A stretch of 64,000 nucleotides of DNA from Lucifuga dentata. Lineage: Eukaryota; Chordata; Actinopteri; Ophidiiformes; Bythitidae. Location: the NCBI GenBank assembly GCA_014773175.1, contig VXCM01002004.1:269255-333254 (forward strand). Reading direction: 5' to 3'. Both the position numbers and the translations under genes were made by a program. Of the stretch, positions 9,329 through 22,880 are shown one piece after another. Under the pieces are notes generated by a model. It had not been told where the DNA came from and made no database searches. It saw nothing but the letters and a program-made list of their open reading frames with translations. Every line of letters begins with the position of its first letter. Within the stretch, counting starts at the first letter, position 1.

Positions 9329-9546
9329 CAGGGATCCCCAAGCATGACATAAAATGTCATGCTTGGGCTCATTTTGTTCAGGAGAAGCTAGGCTTTCCGT
9401 AGATATTCGTATATCTCCATTTTATTGAGAAATGGCAATTATAAAACATTGTGAATGCTACATAGGGACAACATGGGGGCTACATGGGGGGCCTTAACTT
9501 GGCATGCTTGACATAATTTGGCCCTTGGGGAAAAATAGTTGGACTG
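9329..9546. mobile_element. hAT-type non-autonomous element with 8-bp TSD
   Basis: A 218-bp element starting CAGGGATCCCC and ending in CTG, flanked by a perfect 8-bp duplication AACTAGGC (9321-9328 and 9547-9554). The first 40 bp can fold on themselves around GACATAAAATGTC. It shares an inverted segment (AGCCCAAGCATGACATTTTA type) with the element at 24470-24721. Confidence 0.85.
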
Positions 9547-9554
9547 AACTAGGC

Positions 9555-10195
9555 TGTAGACCTGCAGCTGGTCTCTGCCCACTGCTCCTAATCGTTAGGC
9601 TGGGCATGCAGAGGATGAATTTCCTCATGGTGATCAATAAAAAGTATAGAAAACTTCCATTTTAACCAATTGCAACCATTTATCTTGAAAAGGATCTAAT
9701 AATCTCGTATTCATTCAATCATCTTCAACAAGATATGAACACTTTTCTGGGAAACCATCCTCAATATTTGAACAGGAAGATGGACATGGAGTCAAGTGGG
9801 ACATATTAAACCCAATGCCTCCTTAATGAAGGCCAGGCAGCTTTTTCCTCCAGAGACCTGCACCTCTGCAGAAGCTCCTCAACTCACAGCAGCCAGCAAA
9901 GTGCTTGTTATTCAAATCAAACCGGCTCTCTGTAATCCATCTCACTTAAGATGGATGTCACAACTCATCCAACTCCATGCCGCAAGCTCTCAGTTTAAAA
10001 CTGCAGGTGTTATGTATTCAGTAGTTTCTGTAAGTTTCACAGCCTTATTGCCTGTCATCTCTAACGTGTCTCCTGTGTGTGGACGTATCTTCCAGGAACA
10101 TTCTTTCTAGACTTTACTCACACTCTTTAAATGATATATTCTCCTGTGGTCCATCTTGGATCAGGCCCACTGCAGTGAAAATCTTAGTTTTGACA
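9555..10195. other. intergenic, nothing recognised
   Basis: No exon, RNA or repeat boundary that I can support. Confidence 0.4.
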
Positions 10196-10283
10196 TTAAA
10201 GAACTATGTCGGCGATTGTGCATGTTTGAACGTAATATATTCAATGTTCATATATGTTATGTTACTGACAATAATTTCCCATA

Positions 10284-10416
10284 GGATAAAACCATATTTC
10301 AGCTTTCCTGATATTTCACAAAATCTCTTAATCTTTCAAAATCAAATATNGGATAAAACCATATTTCAGCTTTCCTGATATTTCACAAAATCTCTTAATC
10401 TTTCAAAATCAAATAT
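10284..10416 (+). repeat. 66-bp duplication around N at 10350
   Basis: 10284-10349 and 10351-10416 appear identical. Read as an unmerged contig overlap. Confidence 0.9.
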
Positions 10417-10469
10417 TCAAGTGGTACAACCATCTTAAAAATCGATGTTTTGCCTGCTAATAGTTACGG

Positions 10470-10604
10470 AGCCTTATGAAGTCACAGTCATTTAAATTTT
10501 TCGATAAACGTAGATGTTTTCTTTTGGGACTATATTNAGCCTTATGAAGTCACAGTCATTTAAATTTTTCGATAAACGTAGATGTTTTCTTTTGGGACTA
10601 TATT
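10470..10604 (+). repeat. 67-bp duplication around N at 10537
   Basis: 10470-10536 and 10538-10604 appear identical. Read as an unmerged contig overlap. Confidence 0.9.
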
Positions 10605-10902
10605 CCCTGGTGGAGACATACATTCGCTCTGTACTTTTTATTGCACTTAAACGCTAAACTTATGTAATTTTGAACAAAAAACAAAAACCCTGAACATACG
10701 TCTTGTTCATGATGATGGATTACCTATCCCAAGAACGTTTCAAGTATAAATAATTTGATTTTAACAGCGTACCAGAATGAACTGAAACCAGTGGCGGTGG
10801 AAGGTACTCATCCACCATTCCAGTAGTATGCTTTGGGAAATGCTTTTCAGTAACATTACATATTAGGCTCAAACATGCGCGATTGCCGGTATGGTCCTTT
10901 AA

Positions 10903-11840
10903 AAGATGTAATTTTGGCATTTTTGTAAATACATATTTTTTTCAGTAATTTTAGACCTAAGATTATTTATAAAAACTAAGCCAGTTTCTAGACTACGTTT
11001 TTACTTCCAGAAAAAAATTTCAGGTGAATTTTGCTTTTACAGCTCCTCCTTCCTCTTACTTCCTCTAATGAACTCCTTGTCCACAAACCACGTGTTCGTT
11101 TGACAGAACTTCAGTTGAATAAATTCCTTCCTTGACTAGTTACAATTAAAGTGTGAGAGTCGCGGTGACCTGCGTTTACTTTTGCAAACTGCTTCAGTCA
11201 GACATATAAACTTCCTGAATCGGTGGAGATTTCTTTCGTTAGAATCTCCATTGTTGACGTCACTTTATTAAAAATAAAGTAACTTTAAATGGAATTAAAA
11301 CCGCACAATGGACTATGATTCATATATCAGCAACCGTTGGAAGTACTTAATATTCAAACAGTTTTAAGGTGAGTCATCTAACTCAGCCTGTCTGGTTAAA
11401 TTGTTTTAATTCGAGCTGCTTGTTTGTTGAGTTGTTTTGTCTTTGAATGAGCTGCATTTGTGATAATATGATAATATGCTCCCTCTTTGTGGCTGACAAA
11501 CTGCTTTTGATAGAAGAGATTTGCTGGATAATTGTGGTTGTTTGCTGTTGTTTTGCTCTTTCCGGATGCTGGTGATGTTTTGTTGTGTGTTCTTGGTTGT
11601 TAAAAGTAAACCAGCAATAAAAGCTGAAGTAGATGGTTTAGTGATGATGATTATGATCACAACTTTGCAGTCTGTTTTTGTGCGTAATGCTTTGCTTATT
11701 CAGATCAAATCAGATCAGATCATTCAGCTTATTTGCTCTGTATGGATGCATCTTTATGCATGGAACCTACTTCCGCAACGGAAACGACTACTAAATCATA
11801 TTTTAGGCTTGGGGCTACATGTTTATAGCCCCACACACAC
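10903..11840. other. intergenic, nothing recognised
   Basis: Unique-looking DNA. A perfect CRE octamer TGACGTCA lies at 11255-11262. No supported gene. Confidence 0.4.
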
Positions 11841-11960
11841 AATAGAATAGAATAGAATTGAATTGAATAGCTTTATTATTCAGGCAGGAATAATACTCTA
11901 AATACATCGACATGTGGCCATATTTAGGTACATAAATGTTTCAGCATTTCACTGTTTAAC
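11840..11960 (-). mobile_element. probable LINE-like 3' tail with (AATAG)n
   Basis: AATAGAATAG repeats run into GCTTTATTATTCAGGC, the kind of tail common at the 3' end of fish non-LTR elements. Boundaries are uncertain and no coding part remains. Confidence 0.4.
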
Positions 11961-13250
11961 CCTGATAGTTTTTGAATATTTCAGGCTCTTAAAGTACTAC
12001 TTAAATCAAGCTATTTAAGCTCTTGTTTAATTGAAATGTTTCCCTGGCAACAGCCAAAGGACATTTTAAGTGGTGTTCATCTAAGACCTGTCTGTCCACC
12101 TGAAATGTTTCTTTGCAGAAGTTTCACCACCTACTTTTCACCTTGATGACCTCAGTTTATTTAGCAGTCTTTCCTGGCAACGGGCCACCTTGTTTGCGAG
12201 CTATTTCTAAACTCTCTTCATTTTATTCTGCAATAATAGCCCCAATGCATCACTCAGGGGTTATATGGGCAACATTAATGTGAAGAGGGGAGAATCATGA
12301 GGATTTTATGGTGGCCTGTGGGCTTTTTTTTTTTTTTTTTTTTTTGCACAGCATTGCAAAGAAGCACGAGTCATGTTGCCTGCGGCATCTTGAATACACC
12401 TGTGTGGGGTTTTTTGAGTTTAAAGGTAGGCAGCAGTGGAGGAGGTCTCAGCTCTGGGAGCAACAGAACAATATCACTATTTCATTCTTCCTCACCTCCT
12501 CGGCGGCACTCAAGTGAAACCCTTCATGATTAATTAAACAACAAAGGGAAGACAAGAGAAGAAGATGTCTGTAAACTCCTCAGCTCACGGCTAATCAATG
12601 TCCTCTTAATTTGAAGGTTTTGATGTTTAGATCCTTTTCTGTTGTTAAAATGTTGTTTGCTCCCTTTCCTCCCACTCCAAGTTTCCCTCCTGTCTGGCAG
12701 CACTGGCACTGCAGGTGAGGGAAGGGAACCAGAGGGAAAGCAGCGTTAACAAGTGAAATTAAAAACCCATTCATTCTCCTCAGTCATCCATTTGGAGGCC
12801 AGCCAAAAGAGAGGCAGCTGTTGGGTTGGCAAGAGAGAGAGAGAGAGAGAGATTTGAAAGGAAATTGATCATGCACTCTTCCATCTCTCCTCATCTCTGA
12901 ACACCAGCAATGTAATGGGCTCCTTTGAAAAGAAGCTGCCTAATCAAAACTAGCTCACCAGCTCAGTTCTGTTGTTGGCTTAGATAATCAACTGCTTTTT
13001 AATGCTGCGTGTCCAAAACGGTATCCCTGAGACCGGCCATGCTGATGACCACATAACTGTATTCTGTATAACAAAACAATGCGTGCTGATTGAGATCCAA
13101 CATGCATCAAAATGTTATTTACTAGCCTAAAACTGAAGGTGGATATTGTTGTTTTGTAGATGTCTTTCCCACAAGATGTGTTTTTAATGTGCCGTGTTTG
13201 ATGCTTGGCTAGCAAATCATCCAATGCAATATTTACATTACAGGCTGAAG
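11961..13250. other. intergenic, no gene seen
   Basis: Contains a poly(T) run (about 12325-12346) and a short (GA)n tract near 12834. The stretch 12560-12800 looks unique and could be conserved non-coding DNA, but that cannot be judged from one sequence. Confidence 0.4.
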
Positions 13251-13261
13251 TAACCTAATGT

Positions 13262-13760
13262 GTGACACAGATCTGATTTTTTTTTTTTTTTTTTTTTTTC
13301 CCAGCAGTGTGGACAAAGCAAATTTGTAATCAGATCTGGCACTTGCATATATGGACCAAGATCTGATTCATACCTGATCTCTGGCTACCTGCCGTGAAAA
13401 CGGTCAGATTGGAATTCACTTCTCTGCAGTGGTGCTCATCACCATCATCATCATTCAGCATTGGCAGCAACATAAACATGGAGACCTGCTATAACAGCAA
13501 CAGGGAGATTAGTTGTTAGATATAGTACATGTATATGTTGAAGCTTCTCTCCAAGCAAAGTTGGAGGAAAAATGTCACAGCCAAGCATTGTTCCAATAAA
13601 TTGCATGAGAAATGGCTGGGAGGTTTCCATTTTTGATATTTGACTGTTGCACAATTGACTTTTTTTTTTCATGTTCATGTGTGGTGTCAGATACAGGTCA
13701 CTTACAAACGTGAATCTGAGCTGTCAAGAGGAAAAAGATCTGATTAAAAATCAGAACTTA
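13262..13760. mobile_element. possible DNA-transposon remnant with AGATCTGATT ends
   Basis: AGATCTGATTTTT near the left end recurs several times in both orientations (for example AATCAGATCTGG at about 13330 and AAAGATCTGATTAAAAATCAG at about 13736), as in the subterminal repeats of non-autonomous elements. No target duplication identified. Confidence 0.3.
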
Positions 13761-14629
13761 GCTCAAGGCTCAAGTGTCAATCAATCAGCGTCTTTGTGTT
13801 GATAAATAGCATCATAAGCATTGCTGAGAAGTCCATTTGCTGAAATGCTCTGCTTGTAGTGGGTCTTACTCATTCTTTCTCCAAAAGAAGACACAGGAAA
13901 GTGCTTTTTAGTTTGTAGAAGCTTTGCGAAGTACTGCAGCCCTGAGATTGTTGGAAAAGAGGAACACTATTACTATTACGCTTATAAGTAGTGTGTCCTC
14001 ATGCTGCACCTGGCTCTTTTTATTCTGAGGCCCCGCAGAGACGGTGATGTCCTCATCTCTCTTGTGTTCAGTTGTAAGAACTCTTAGATGAGATTGCTTC
14101 TGGTGTGTCATCATGTTGTATCACGTCTCTATCCACCTGTTGTCACTGAGAGATGTTTGTCATTGCTGAATCCCTCTGAATTGTGAGTGTGGAGTCAATA
14201 TAATGATAATCTCCTTCTCCAGTGGGATGTCTGGTCGACACTTTGCAGACACATTGACATCCCCACAAACGCTGCACTATATTATCAACTTTAACAAAAA
14301 AAAAAAAAAAAAAAAAACCTAGAAGACCCTATCCATCTAGAACCAGGTATTGATTTTTTTTTGTCAAACTGATTTTTATGGCCACAAAAACAACCCCTGT
14401 GCAGCAGTTCTCTTCGAATGGGGAAAGAATTCCCTAATCTTGGGCCAAATCAAAGCCTGCACACTTCAAAGTGAATAAATCAGCAGAAATACGCACAGCA
14501 CACCAACACCAGAGCAGGAGGAAGAAAAAATGCTTTGCTCTCACTTTACTGTCCAAACTCATTTCAACTCCCATCCCTCTTCTCCTTCCTTGTCTTCCCA
14601 GTGAGTCTACAGAGGCATTGGCTTGAGAC
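13761..14629. other. intergenic, no gene seen
   Basis: A poly(A) tract near 14297-14318 is the only distinctive element. No exon signals with a recognisable product. Confidence 0.4.
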
Positions 14630-14712
14630 AGAGAGAGAGAGAGAGAGAGAGTGTGTGTGTGCCTGCGTGTGCGTGCGTGCGTGCGTGTGTGTATGTGTGT
14701 GTGTGTGTGTGA
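14630..14712. repeat. compound (GA)n(TG)n microsatellite
   Basis: A GA tract followed directly by TG with CG variants. Confidence 0.95.
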
Positions 14713-16608
14713 GGTGTATATGCCATGATGGACAGTCATAAGAGAGAGTGAGAACTTGGAGGAGGATGGTTGGTGGAGGTGGTGGGGGTGTTGGAGGCTG
14801 GGTGTGGTGCAGTTATCTCCTCAGTGCAGATGAGAACATGTCTTTGCCAGTGGGATGTTGTTCTTCCTCAGGCCAGGGACAGCATTGGTGTGGTGAAAGT
14901 GATTACGGGCACACAGTTCCCAGTCCCTGCCTAGGGGAAAGTGGGATCTGCACTCATTTGTCATGTGTGTTGGCCATTTTTCAGGTATGTAATCAGCATT
15001 GATAATGAGTCTAATTAGGCCTACACAGTCTGCGGTGATTTCAAAAGCAAGCCCTTTTGTATACAGATGATAAATCAATATGAGTTGCACAAAAAAGAGG
15101 CTCACTCGAAATAAAAAAAGACTAACAACTCTTATTTTGTACCACCCATTTTCAGACTATTGATTCCTCCACTCGTATCCATTTTCTGCCTCTGGTACCA
15201 CGTGTTCTGCGCTATTTTTGGTTCTTGTTCCAGCCAGAGCCTCAAAATGAAGTGAACCACTTCAGCATATCGTAGGTTCAGGTAACAGAATCACTGTACA
15301 AAGCGCCCACTCTTCCACCTACCTGATGATAATTCCTTACTGTAAACAAATATTGAGCCATTATCACCCCCCAGCCAGGGGCAGGATTAGAGACGTCCTC
15401 ATTTGCATGAATTTCTACTCCAAAATAATAATAAAATGCACAAATAAGGAAGAAATTGAAAAAAAAAAAAAGGTGAAGTTAATTTATGGAAAGCTCAGTT
15501 TCCACTGCTTTTTGCTGCTTTGATGCTTAATCCTTTCTTAACCTCACATCATTAAAAGCACAGACATGAACATGCATGTGCACACACACACGCATGCACA
15601 CACTCTTGCATACACACACCATCTGAAGTGAACATTCTTGAATCGGAGGAAAATGTTGGCCTTTAAACAAAATGTTATGGGGAATCATGTTCCATTAGCA
15701 GGTGCTTGTTCTGTTTGTGCAGCAGATTTCTTAGTATACACTCTATGCAGGTACAGTGTGTTTGTGTGCATGTGTGTGTTTGCATTTTAAAATTCACCAG
15801 ATAAGAGAAACTGTCTCATAACCAGAAGGGTGCTGGTTTGAGTCTATATGCCAAATGGGAATAAGGCTGATGTGCCTTTGAGCAAGACATAAATCTTCAT
15901 CATCAGTTGAACTCAAAGCACTTTTACTCAAGTATTGTGTTTAAGTACAGTCTGAGGTACTTGTATTTACTTTTTCTGCTCATTTTTATAATTCGACTAC
16001 CTCTAGAAAAACAGTCTTTTTTGTAGTTTAAGACTTTAAATAAGCATTACATAACCTGTTGCTACATAAAAACCTCATATCTCAGTCATATTTTAACTTG
16101 ATGACATAATGCATTTATGACATATTTACTCAACATTTAGAAGCACTAACTCATAATGTATGTCCTCGTTTGCAAATTTTTCGTATTTAAGTTCAAAATT
16201 TTCATTGTTTCTTTCTAGAATCTGCAAAAAAAATAAAAAATAAATAAAAATGGTGACAATTTATTTTACACTTTTGGGTAGAAAAACCTTGCATCTCCAA
16301 TTCTGTGGATTTTAATAATTTAAACCTCTTATATAGTTATTCTTGACCAAAAGCACTTTTGCCTTTGACACTGAAGTACAATTTAATGTCAATACTTATA
16401 TTTAAGAATTTGAATGCAGGACTTGTATTTTTCTATTGTGTTATTATAACTTTTATTATATAACAAATATATATAAAATATTCTTCTTGTGCCGCAGCCT
16501 CTCCCTTTCTGAGCTATTTCCCAAAATGAGTGCATTCTTAGTCTGTCTGCTTGAAATAAACTGAGTTAAATTGAACGTGCATTTGTAACCTATGATTGCG
16601 TCTTTCTC

Positions 16609-16640
<32 letters not shown>

Positions 16641-19150
16641 GTAGCCCTGTGAGTGTTTTCTGTGAAGCAGCAGGCATAGAGATGAGCTCCATTGTTGGCA
16701 TAAATTGCTTGGTCCAGGCAGGCTGCCTCTCCACTGGGCATCTCACTCCTCATTCTGATCGATTTAATCCTCAGCTGTAATGAGTTTCTCTGTCTGAGAG
16801 CGGCGGGCCAGGCCATGAAGAGGAGCGGAGAGGGAGCAGGAGGAGGTGGAGGAGAAGAGTGTTGGTGGGGGTGATTAAGTGGGGTGGACTCAGCCAGTGA
16901 GAAGTGGTTGAGTGTTAGAAAGCTGAAGTTATGATTGATCGAGTCATAATCTGATGGCAGAATTGTTTCAGCTGAACATCAAATGTGATATATTGAATTG
17001 TTTCCCATCATTCAAGCACATGTCCTGCAGTATGTCGCAAAGCATGATGGGATAGTTCACTTTGGGATGTCCTAAAATATTAACAGTTAAAATAATGGAT
17101 TAAGGGCTGTGATTAATTATTTTATTCTCCAATAAATTCATAGAGCTTTTGTACAGTCTAGAAAATGTTAATGTTTTTGACACATGCCCATGATAAAAGG
17201 ATAAATTGTTGATATGATATACAGTATGATACATGATTAAAAAAAAAAAAAGGTCAAATTATGACTTTAAACTACTAACTTCATCTAACAAAGTCACAAA
17301 AATCCTCAAGATATTCAGTTGGCAATGTTGTGAAATAGATAAAAGGAAAGAAATCTTCATTTTTTTTTTTTTTTTTTTTNTTTTTTTTTTTTTTTTTTTA
17401 ATCAGCTATCAAATTTGTCATCAATTCATTTTTGGATTGATTGACTCATCTTTTCTGCACTATATCTAAACAAAGTGAAGTGAGAAAGATGTTTTTGTCT
17501 TGCTACTATCAGAAAGGTGTAGCACTAAGTTAGCTTGCTACCTCGCTAGAATAAAGCACAATTTCAATAAATACTTAAAAAAAAAAAAAAAAAAATAGTG
17601 AAAACACCTCTTCCATTGGTCAGAATCATTTGTTGTAGCTCATGCATTGGCCTGCTTGACAAACTCCTGACCAATCAAAGAGCAGGAGAGCAGGCGAGTA
17701 CTGCATTGGCATTAAGAGAGAAATGGTGTGTTTTGTCATATTTTGTTTGAAAATATGAATGTTTGGAACATTTTCAGAATTGGATGGAAAGCAGAAATCA
17801 GAATGGTGCTGTATTTTTTTTTTTTTTTTTTTTTTTGAGAATTTTATATGGATGTTTTGATATATTTTTTTAAAAAATCAGTCAAAATTAAAATCCAAGC
17901 TGACGATAGCTCTAATAGGTATAGTTTTTTATAGCCACATTCCAAGCCCCCCATACTCAAGTAGCTGACTCCGTTCAAGATGCAGAACAGAAATACAATT
18001 TAATCTCAACCCAAAATGAAAGTAAATGCACTTTAATCCAGAGCAGGAATTTAAAAATTCATCTCAACCTGAGCGGGTCCACTTGCATGTGAGGCATTGT
18101 TAGCCTATCCTTTTTTGAGTCTTTGGATTGGCTTTTATTTTAGTACTTCCTGTCATAATGGAAAGTCTTATTTTGAAAGGAACATAACTCCAATTGTTTC
18201 ATGAGTTAGTGTTTATTTCTAAAAAGGATCTTGGGTAGAGTATACCTTAAATTTAAACAAACCAAACAGAATTTCCAGATATTTGACATTTAGGTCTCGT
18301 AAAAAGTGAGGTAGCTGCTGCTGGGTCTGCATGCTCAGCTGGAAAAACCTCCATCGAGCAGAATCTAGCAATGTACCCGCTGCTTCCTTCCTGCAGAGAC
18401 CAGAGAGGAATGTCAAAAGCAATCAAAGGGCTGACAGAGCAGAAAGGAGACAACTGCCTGTAGTTCACAGACCAGTTGCCCATCATCTCCCAGACAGCCA
18501 GCACTCTGCACATCAAGGTGGAAGACGTGAAAATTTAAGAATATAAGAATGGTTCGGAGGAGAAATGACTCACAAAGTGCCAAGATCAGTCCTTTCTGAA
18601 CCTTCAAACACTGCATCCAACGAACCTCCATGCCTGGTCTTCCTTTTTTCTGCAAGAAACATAAGAGAAAGCAAAGACCCGAATGCCTGTGGTGTCTCTT
18701 CAGCTTCAAATATGATTGATGAGGAATTTTTTTCTTTTCTATGAATGAGTGACTTTTTGAACAGACTTGATAGGAAAAAGTTTCATCTGTCTGCATATCT
18801 TTCCACAAGCATTTAGCATGTCTAAGTGTTGCTAATTAATCTGACCACCACTTACCTTCGAGGCATCGGCCTGACGTGACCGGTCCATGTGAAAGGCCTC
18901 TTTGTTGAGCTGTGTCATCATTTGTATTCAGCAGAATCAGTCTCTTCAGCCATTTTTAAATGTATGCTGTGGTTGTTGCTGGATCGTGAATGACAAGAAG
19001 CACAAGAGCTGCAGATTTACATAGAAATGGCTCTCTGTAAGAATGTGGAGGCAATCGAATCAAACTCCACAATTTGAGATTGTGTAGGTATCTGTGTGCA
19101 CTTACCTGCCTTTGATTGCATGTGTGTATGTGTACTTTTTGAACATATCT
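14713..19150. other. intergenic, no gene seen
   Basis: Long AT-rich stretch with homopolymer runs (near 15460, 17362-17400 with an N, 17578 and 17815). The region 16650-16830 has more balanced composition and an apparently unique sequence. No open frame encodes a recognisable protein. Confidence 0.4.
16609..16640. repeat. (TG)n microsatellite
   Basis: Short TG tract with one TTTG interruption. Confidence 0.9.
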
Positions 19151-19159
19151 CTATGGTCT

Positions 19160-19945
19160 ATGAGTGTATTTGTGTGTACATGCATGAAAAGCATTGATTA
19201 TTTTGACCAAATATGATCAAGCTATTGATTTGGATCTGGCAGATTAAAATATACGCTGGCAAATTCATAGCATATTTGTATATGGTATAGTATTGTACAT
19301 TATTGTGTAGTATAATGTATTTGTGTATTTGTATTTGTGTGTACATGAAAATTATTAATTATTTTGAACAAAGATGATCCACATATTGATGCAGATTTCG
19401 CAGATATATGCTGGGACAGCATCTTTTTATATCGCATCATATAGTACAGTATTGCAGTATAGTATTGTGTAGTGTGGTACAGTATCATGCAGTATCATTT
19501 GTGTATCAGGTGTGCATGAAAAGTATTGATTATTTTGGCCACATATGATCAAGATACTGATTTGGATCTGGCAGATTAAAATATATGCTGGAAAATTTAT
19601 AGCATATTTGTATATGCTATAGTATTGTACATTATTGTATAGTATAATGTATTTGTGTGTACATGAAAAGTATTGATTATTTTGAACAAAGATGATCCAG
19701 ATATTGATGTAGATTTTGCAGATTAAAATATATATTGGGACAAGTTACATTTATTGCATCTCTTTATACCATATTGTATAGTACAGTATAGTATCATGTA
19801 GTATGGTACAGTATCATGTAGTATAAGTGTTGATTATTTTGAACAAAGATGATCCAGATATTGATCCAGATGTGGTGGATTAAAATATATGCACAAACAT
19901 TTATGACATCTCTGTATATCGTATTGTATCATATGTATCATTATG
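19160..19945 (+). repeat. tandem repeat, about 155-bp units in a dimeric arrangement
   Basis: Five tandem units share TATTGATTATTTTGAACAAA (or a close variant) at about 19185, 19345, 19525, 19672 and 19827. Units 1 and 3 share GATTTGGATCTGGCAG, while units 2 and 4 share GATGATCCA and a different tail with CATGTAGTA-type ends. The array is therefore a roughly 320-bp dimer with a trailing fifth unit, a small higher-order repeat. Each unit ends in a TATAGTAT-rich segment. Confidence 0.8.
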
Positions 19946-22281
19946 TATCATACCGAAGAGTATATAGCATGGAGTTTTTGTATTGTGGTATAAGTCCTGC
20001 TTCATCACTGATTACACCGGTGCATTATTCATCACACACATTATTACTCATCATCGCTGTATTCAAAGAAACACTTAACCCAGAGGCTGTGAGAGGCGTG
20101 TTTGTCAAAATAGACACGTTATGTTGATCTGTATATCCACATTAAAAACCCATTAGTTTCACTGAGCTGTCAGATGAGGTTGTAATCTTGCAGGTCTGTG
20201 TGTCGCAGATTTGTCTTTATCCTCTTCATCATTTGGAGAAGTGGTGTCTGAACATAAACTGATTACACTGTGCCTGTATTGACATCCACCGTCTTCATTA
20301 TTATGTCAGACACGCAACTGCAAATCAATAGGGTCGTTGTAGACTTAATAAAGGTAATTTCTCCACAGTCCCGCTTCATGCAGCACCAAAGTACCAGGCT
20401 TAATTCGACACTTATTTCATCCTCCTGTTCGGCGTTTTATAAAAAGCAGGATGGATCGATTCACGACACCGTTGAAACTCTCAGAATGAGATTGTGAAAA
20501 ATAAAGGTGAAGGCCTTGTTTTAGTGAATGAAATAGAGATTTTCAGTTGAATGGCTGGTCTCGTGAATAAGATAATTTTTTGAGTCTGCCTTTTTTTTTT
20601 TNTTTTTTTTTTTTTTTTTTTAATGGGACTGATGAAACTGCTGGTCCCTTTGCAGGTATTTAATCATCTCCATAGCGCCACCTACAGTAGGTACATAAGT
20701 TGAATGTTCACTGATTTAATCATTTTCAGAAAGATTAAGTATGAGGATCAGCCATGTTCACATTCATATACTCATGATACATTTACAGGATCACTTTTCT
20801 AAACACACTTCATGGTGGTTCTCAAAATGTGTGCACCACTGGTGATATTTGATCACCTACTCTGTTACGCCAGATTGCATTTATTTGAGAACACCTGTCA
20901 CATAATTTCTCTAAGTACATATGCAGGCTCTTTATTGTGCATAAAATAATGATGCTTTAGTAATTGTCATTATTTTATTATTGCTATTTAACCTTTTGCA
21001 CTTGCTTTTGCCCACTTTCATATTACTTCATCTTATTTTCACACTTTTGTCTGTTTAACTCTAATTGATATTGAAAATATGATATTCATACTTTTTATAT
21101 ATTTCTCTTATATGTTTTTTCTAAACAAAATGGTCCAAAAAAAAAAAACAAAAAAAAAAAAAANAAAAAAAAAAAACAGAAACATTCTGCAGAGTAGAGA
21201 GAGCATTTAAATGACTGTCACAGAGTGGACAAGAGTCTGGATAAGAACCTGGTTCAAAAGGTTTGTGTAGGCCAGTACAGCCTTCGGCAAGAGATTATAT
21301 TATGAATAGCAAACTGTGGTGGAGCTTTCCTTGCAGCCATGCATCAGATCAAGGGCACTTTCAGTTGGAACGCTATTAAGATAGTTTGTGGATTAAAATT
21401 CTTTGAAAGTAGGATTTTAGTGTTTTCAAGGTTTCCTTCCTTTCCACATGGATGAGCAGGTTAATTTGTAGTTGAAGCACAACAGTCAGAGTGCGTCATC
21501 AGGGATGATCCAAAGACAGAACTGTGCTACTGTCTAATAAATCATACAGAGCTTTAAAAATTGTAATTAATTGTTAATGCTTCATTAATTGTTAGCAGAA
21601 ATTAGCAGAGCATCCCAAATGCTGAAACATTTTAGGGTATATCTTGTATTTGCTCTCAGTTGAGTGGTGTGTGCAGAAATGGCCCCAGCTCTCCTGAGAA
21701 GACATGGGCCGTGCTTTGGCTCGGGGCGTGTTGTCGTCGCCTTACCAGGGTCGGTGCACATCAACCCCAGCCTCACCTCCCCTCCTCTCTACTGATATGC
21801 CTTCCATTTAAAACGCTGCTTTATGAATTTTAATGCCCACTCCTGATGACCCACCAGTTAGACTGAAAAGCTCAAGCACTTAAACATCAACATGCTCTCT
21901 GAGTGTCCCAACAAAACATGCACATAGGAGAAATGGTTGGTTCTAAAAGCAAAGTCTGTGTTGAATTATTTAATCATTGAGATGGAGCTGGGTGAATCAG
22001 GATGGCCAAAAATGTAAGAAAACTGAGATTGTTTGTACTGAAAGTAAAATGTATTATATAAAGCATTTTTGCATGTGTCAGCATCATCATTCTGGTGTTA
22101 ATGTGTCTTTGGTTGCACAGTTATGTTTGCTTCTCAGCACCAAGATTAAAAACACCCTATCAGTGCGAGGTTGCAACGTAGCAATTTCCACTCCGTTTAA
22201 TTTCTTATATGGAAGTGGAAAAACAGCAGTGTAGGTATTTGAATGAAGGACACAGCTGCTGATAGGACACATGCAATATTT
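19946..22281. other. intergenic, no gene seen
   Basis: Contains poly(T) with an N (20590-20621) and poly(A) with an N (about 21138-21177). The segment near 20270-20510 looks unique. No gene supported. Confidence 0.4.
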
Positions 22282-22336
22282 TGTGTGTGTGCGTGTGTGC
22301 GCGCGCACGTGTGTGTGTGTGTGCGTGCGTGCGTGC
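22282..22336. repeat. (TG)n/(CG)n microsatellite
   Basis: TG repeats with an embedded GCGCGCGC run, a potential Z-DNA-forming tract. Confidence 0.9.
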
Positions 22337-22460
22337 TAGCATGCAATCACCAGTGGGGTGTAAATGTGAAACCTGCCTGCACAGTGAAGCGATGGCTTGC
22401 ACCTATACATATCCCAGCATGCACCCTGTTTTTATCCATCCATCCCTTACACTCCCTCAT

Positions 22461-22511
<51 letters not shown>

Positions 22512-22528
22512 CTCACTCACACACACAC
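22461..22528. repeat. (CT)n followed by (CA)n microsatellite
   Basis: Polypyrimidine CT tract of about 55 bp followed by a short CA tract. Confidence 0.95.
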
Positions 22529-22810
22529 AACACAATTTGTATGGAACACCATGTTTCTATGTCAGAATCAGTACTGTGATGCAAATCAGCTGTTTTTTTT
22601 TTTTTTGTTTTGTTTTGTTTTTTGTCTAAGAAGTGAGCAAGTGCAGCCTAGCAGTATTTCGCCGCCTCCTGACTCCTTTTTGGAGTTCAAAAGCTGCATT
22701 TTCTCACCTTTAGCTCTTGTTTGCGGGTGAGATCAACAGCCGCTCACCAGAATGCAAAGCTGGAATACTGAGAATTGACACTTGTTTTGCACGGCATGTG
22801 CTGCACTGAA

Positions 22811-22839
22811 CTTCAAGCAGCAGCCACCCACAATGTTCA

Positions 22840-22880
<41 letters not shown>

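Larger units (their letters stand above)
10196..10902. mobile_element. TTAA-flanked long-TIR element, copy A
   Basis: It begins TTAAAGAACTATG and ends GGTATGGTCCTTTAA. The two ends are inverted copies over about 90 bp, sharing AATATATTCAAT, GTTACTGACAAT and CCCATAG/CTTTGGG blocks. TTAA at both borders suggests a piggyBac-type target duplication. Two assembly duplications (around N at 10350 and 10537) inflate it; the real length is about 570 bp. No coding capacity. Confidence 0.75.
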
